Assembly (NCBI GenBank): GCA_964354375.1
Contig: CAYGZQ010000030.1
Location: 29,489-45,324 of the forward strand
Reading direction: 5' to 3'
Length of the DNA stretch: 15,836 nucleotides
From: CAYGZQ01 sp964354375 [NCBI: uncultured Planctomycetota bacterium]
GTDB taxonomy: Bacteria > JAJVIF01 > JAPKYR01
The notes under the pieces are model-generated. The model made no database searches, was not told the origin of the DNA, and was given only the letters and a program-made list of their open reading frames with translations. The position numbers were made by a program, and so were the translations under genes. The stretch's first letter is position 1; every line of letters begins with the position of its first letter. Below, in pieces: positions 14,603 through 15,836 of the stretch.

Positions 14603-15748
14603 GTGACTGAGAAGAAACGACATAGCCTTGCGGACATCGCAGCATCGTGCGGATTCGCGGACGGCAGCGCGGGTCTGAACGACGCGGCGTGCCCGATCAC
14701 GAAGTACCGTCCGGAGTTCGTGCCGTCCCGGCTGGTCGATGAAGCGCGCAGCGGCTGGTTCCCGATGGGAATCCGCCACTGCCTGGGATGCGAGCTGTGC
14801 TCGCCGGGACCCCAGGCGAGTTTCCCGTCCTGCGCCGACCAGATACTTGTCGAAAACGGGCCGAGAGATGGTTTCATCCCGCGCGCATTCGGGGGCGCTC
14901 TGAACGCTGTGGTGACCCTGCAGATCGGGAACGAGACACGTCAGAATCGGCTTGAGTGGGCGTCGGGCGCGATCCAGATCGCTCGCGAAAGCGAGAAGAG
15001 CGATGTGGCTCTGTTCGTCGGCTGCGCTCCATACTACGACGCTCTTCTCGCAGACGACATCGGCTTCAGGGCGACCGATGAAATACGCGCGGCGGTGGAT
15101 TTGATGAATTCAGTGGGCGTGAGGCCGGTCGTGCTGTCGTACGAAGTATGCTGCGGCGGCGACCGTCTCCATGCAGGCGATAACGACGGCTTCGTCGCGC
15201 TCGGCTCCCGAAACGGAGATCTCTTCCACGCCCGCGGTGTCAGGACGATCGTCACCGCGTGCGACGACTGTTTTCACACGCTTCGGAGCCGCTACCCGGG
15301 ACGAATCGCGGGATGGGATTTCAACGTGGTGAGGCTTGCGGATTTTCTTGTGCAGCGCGGCGGCAGGCTGGCGTTCATGCCGACGCGCGACGCGGTGGCG
15401 GTCCAGCCGCCCGATCGGTTCAGCGACCCGGACGCATTCGAGTCCGTGCGCAAGCTTCTCAGGCGAGTGCCGGAGCTGATCGTGAAGGAGATCGAGCCGG
15501 GTCATCCGTCCACGTTCGGAGGATGGGGGCAGTTCGGGTCGGTCACCAAGCGCCTGGAGACGGATTTCCTGAAGGCCGCCGAGGCAACCGGCGCGGACAC
15601 TGTCCTGGTGCCCGGAATTCGGACGCTTGTCAGGCTGTTTGAAGATCGGCGTCCGGGAAGCTGGGAAGAGACATCGATCAAGGTCAGAGGGCTGTACGGT
15701 TTCCTGTCGGACCGACACACGGTCGCGGAGGAATTCGCGGGAGCTTGA
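14603..15748 (+). CDS. HdrD/GlcF-like CCG-domain protein with one degenerate CCG domain
   Basis: This 381-residue protein resembles Fe-S oxidoreductases of the HdrB/HdrD/BamD group. The N-terminal part has one possible cluster motif, CLGCELCSPGPQASFPSC (60-77). The first CCG domain is intact: C141 in FVGCAPYYD, CCGGD (183-187) and CDDC (220-223), with 35 residues between CC and CxxC as in the family. The second CCG domain keeps its fold signature (SVRKLLRRVPELIVKEIEPG, then KAAEATGADTVLVPG), but every cysteine is gone. QPPD stands where HDPC is usual, TFGGWG where CCGGG is usual, and VPGIRT where CPxC is usual. GTG 14603 is the only good start; the ribosome site is weak. It is the last gene seen in this operon. 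Its substrate is unknown; the family reduces disulfides or passes electrons to a partner enzyme. Confidence 0.88.
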   Translation: MTEKKRHSLADIAASCGFADGSAGLNDAACPITKYRPEFVPSRLVDEARSGWFPMGIRHCLGCELCSPGPQASFPSCADQILVENGPRDGFIPRAFGGALNAVVTLQIGNETRQNRLEWASGAIQIARESEKSDVALFVGCAPYYDALLADDIGFRATDEIRAAVDLMNSVGVRPVVLSYEVCCGGDRLHAGDNDGFVALGSRNGDLFHARGVRTIVTACDDCFHTLRSRYPGRIAGWDFNVVRLADFLVQRGGRLAFMPTRDAVAVQPPDRFSDPDAFESVRKLLRRVPELIVKEIEPGHPSTFGGWGQFGSVTKRLETDFLKAAEATGADTVLVPGIRTLVRLFEDRRPGSWEETSIKVRGLYGFLSDRHTVAEEFAGA

Positions 15749-15784
15749 AGCGAAGTGAGCATTTGTGATGATGCCCCCCCTGTA

Positions 15785-15836
15785 GTCCCCCCCCAAGGGG
15801 GGGGACGGCGGGGCGGTAGTCCCCCCCCAAGGGGGG
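15785..15836. repeat. Two further G/C-run palindromes at the right edge
   Basis: GT-C8-AA-G8-AC at 15785-15806 and a second, cut off by the window end, starting at 15819 (spacing 34 bp). They follow the last gene by about 36 nt and match the units between iorA and iorB, with one more base in each run. The motif is probably dispersed across the genome. Confidence 0.85.

Overview
The window looks like a chromosomal piece of a GC-rich anaerobic bacterium. The genes have bacterial sigma70-type promoters, Shine-Dalgarno sites, Rho-independent terminators and tRNAs with encoded CCA ends. There is an oxygen-sensitive 2-oxoacid:ferredoxin oxidoreductase, an ADP-forming acyl-CoA synthetase and many iron-sulfur electron carriers. 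The phylum cannot be named from the sequence alone; a poorly sampled fermentative or syntrophic lineage is plausible.

Layout. 1-249: two copies of a 62-bp hairpin-forming repeat and a gdhA terminator. 250-1587 (minus): hexameric glutamate dehydrogenase. 1857-2300 (minus): a four-helix membrane protein of unknown function. 2380-3298: a 62-bp direct repeat, made of a tRNA-Pro 3' end plus its terminator, flanks a decayed tRNA-Pro and one secreted-protein gene (2749-3195, plus) that has its own palindrome-rich promoter. 3291-3900 (minus): a five-tRNA operon, transcribed Lys-Glu-Asp-Phe-Pro, with a clear promoter at 3933-3961 and a terminator at 3251-3274. 4140-9142 (plus): a strong promoter followed by iorA, iorB and a fused ADP-forming acyl-CoA synthetase, with four G/C-run palindromes between iorA and iorB. 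9168-15748 (plus): a second promoter followed by six tightly packed redox genes (NuoE-like, NuoF-like, NuoG-N-terminal-like, GltD/NfnB-like flavoprotein, MvhD, one HdrD-like CCG protein). Three of the five junctions are 4-nt GTGA/ATGA overlaps. The same G/C palindrome returns at the right edge.

How the genes may work together. Glutamate dehydrogenase regenerates 2-oxoglutarate for transamination. IorAB oxidises aryl- or indolepyruvates to acyl-CoA and low-potential electrons. The acyl-CoA synthetase makes ATP from the acyl-CoA. The six-gene redox module probably links those electrons to NAD(P)H and to a further acceptor. IorA lacks its usual C-terminal ferredoxin domain, so electrons must leave through a separate carrier or through this module.

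The most unusual part is 9212-15748. It combines a soluble NuoEFG-type NADH dehydrogenase head with a GltD-like FAD protein, MvhD and a CCG protein. The closest described arrangement I know is the electron-transfer part of the class II benzoyl-CoA reductase complex (Bam D-I). Here a GltD-like protein stands where that complex has an HdrA-like flavoprotein, and the CCG protein keeps only one of its two cysteine sets. This looks like a distinct, possibly electron-bifurcating or confurcating complex.
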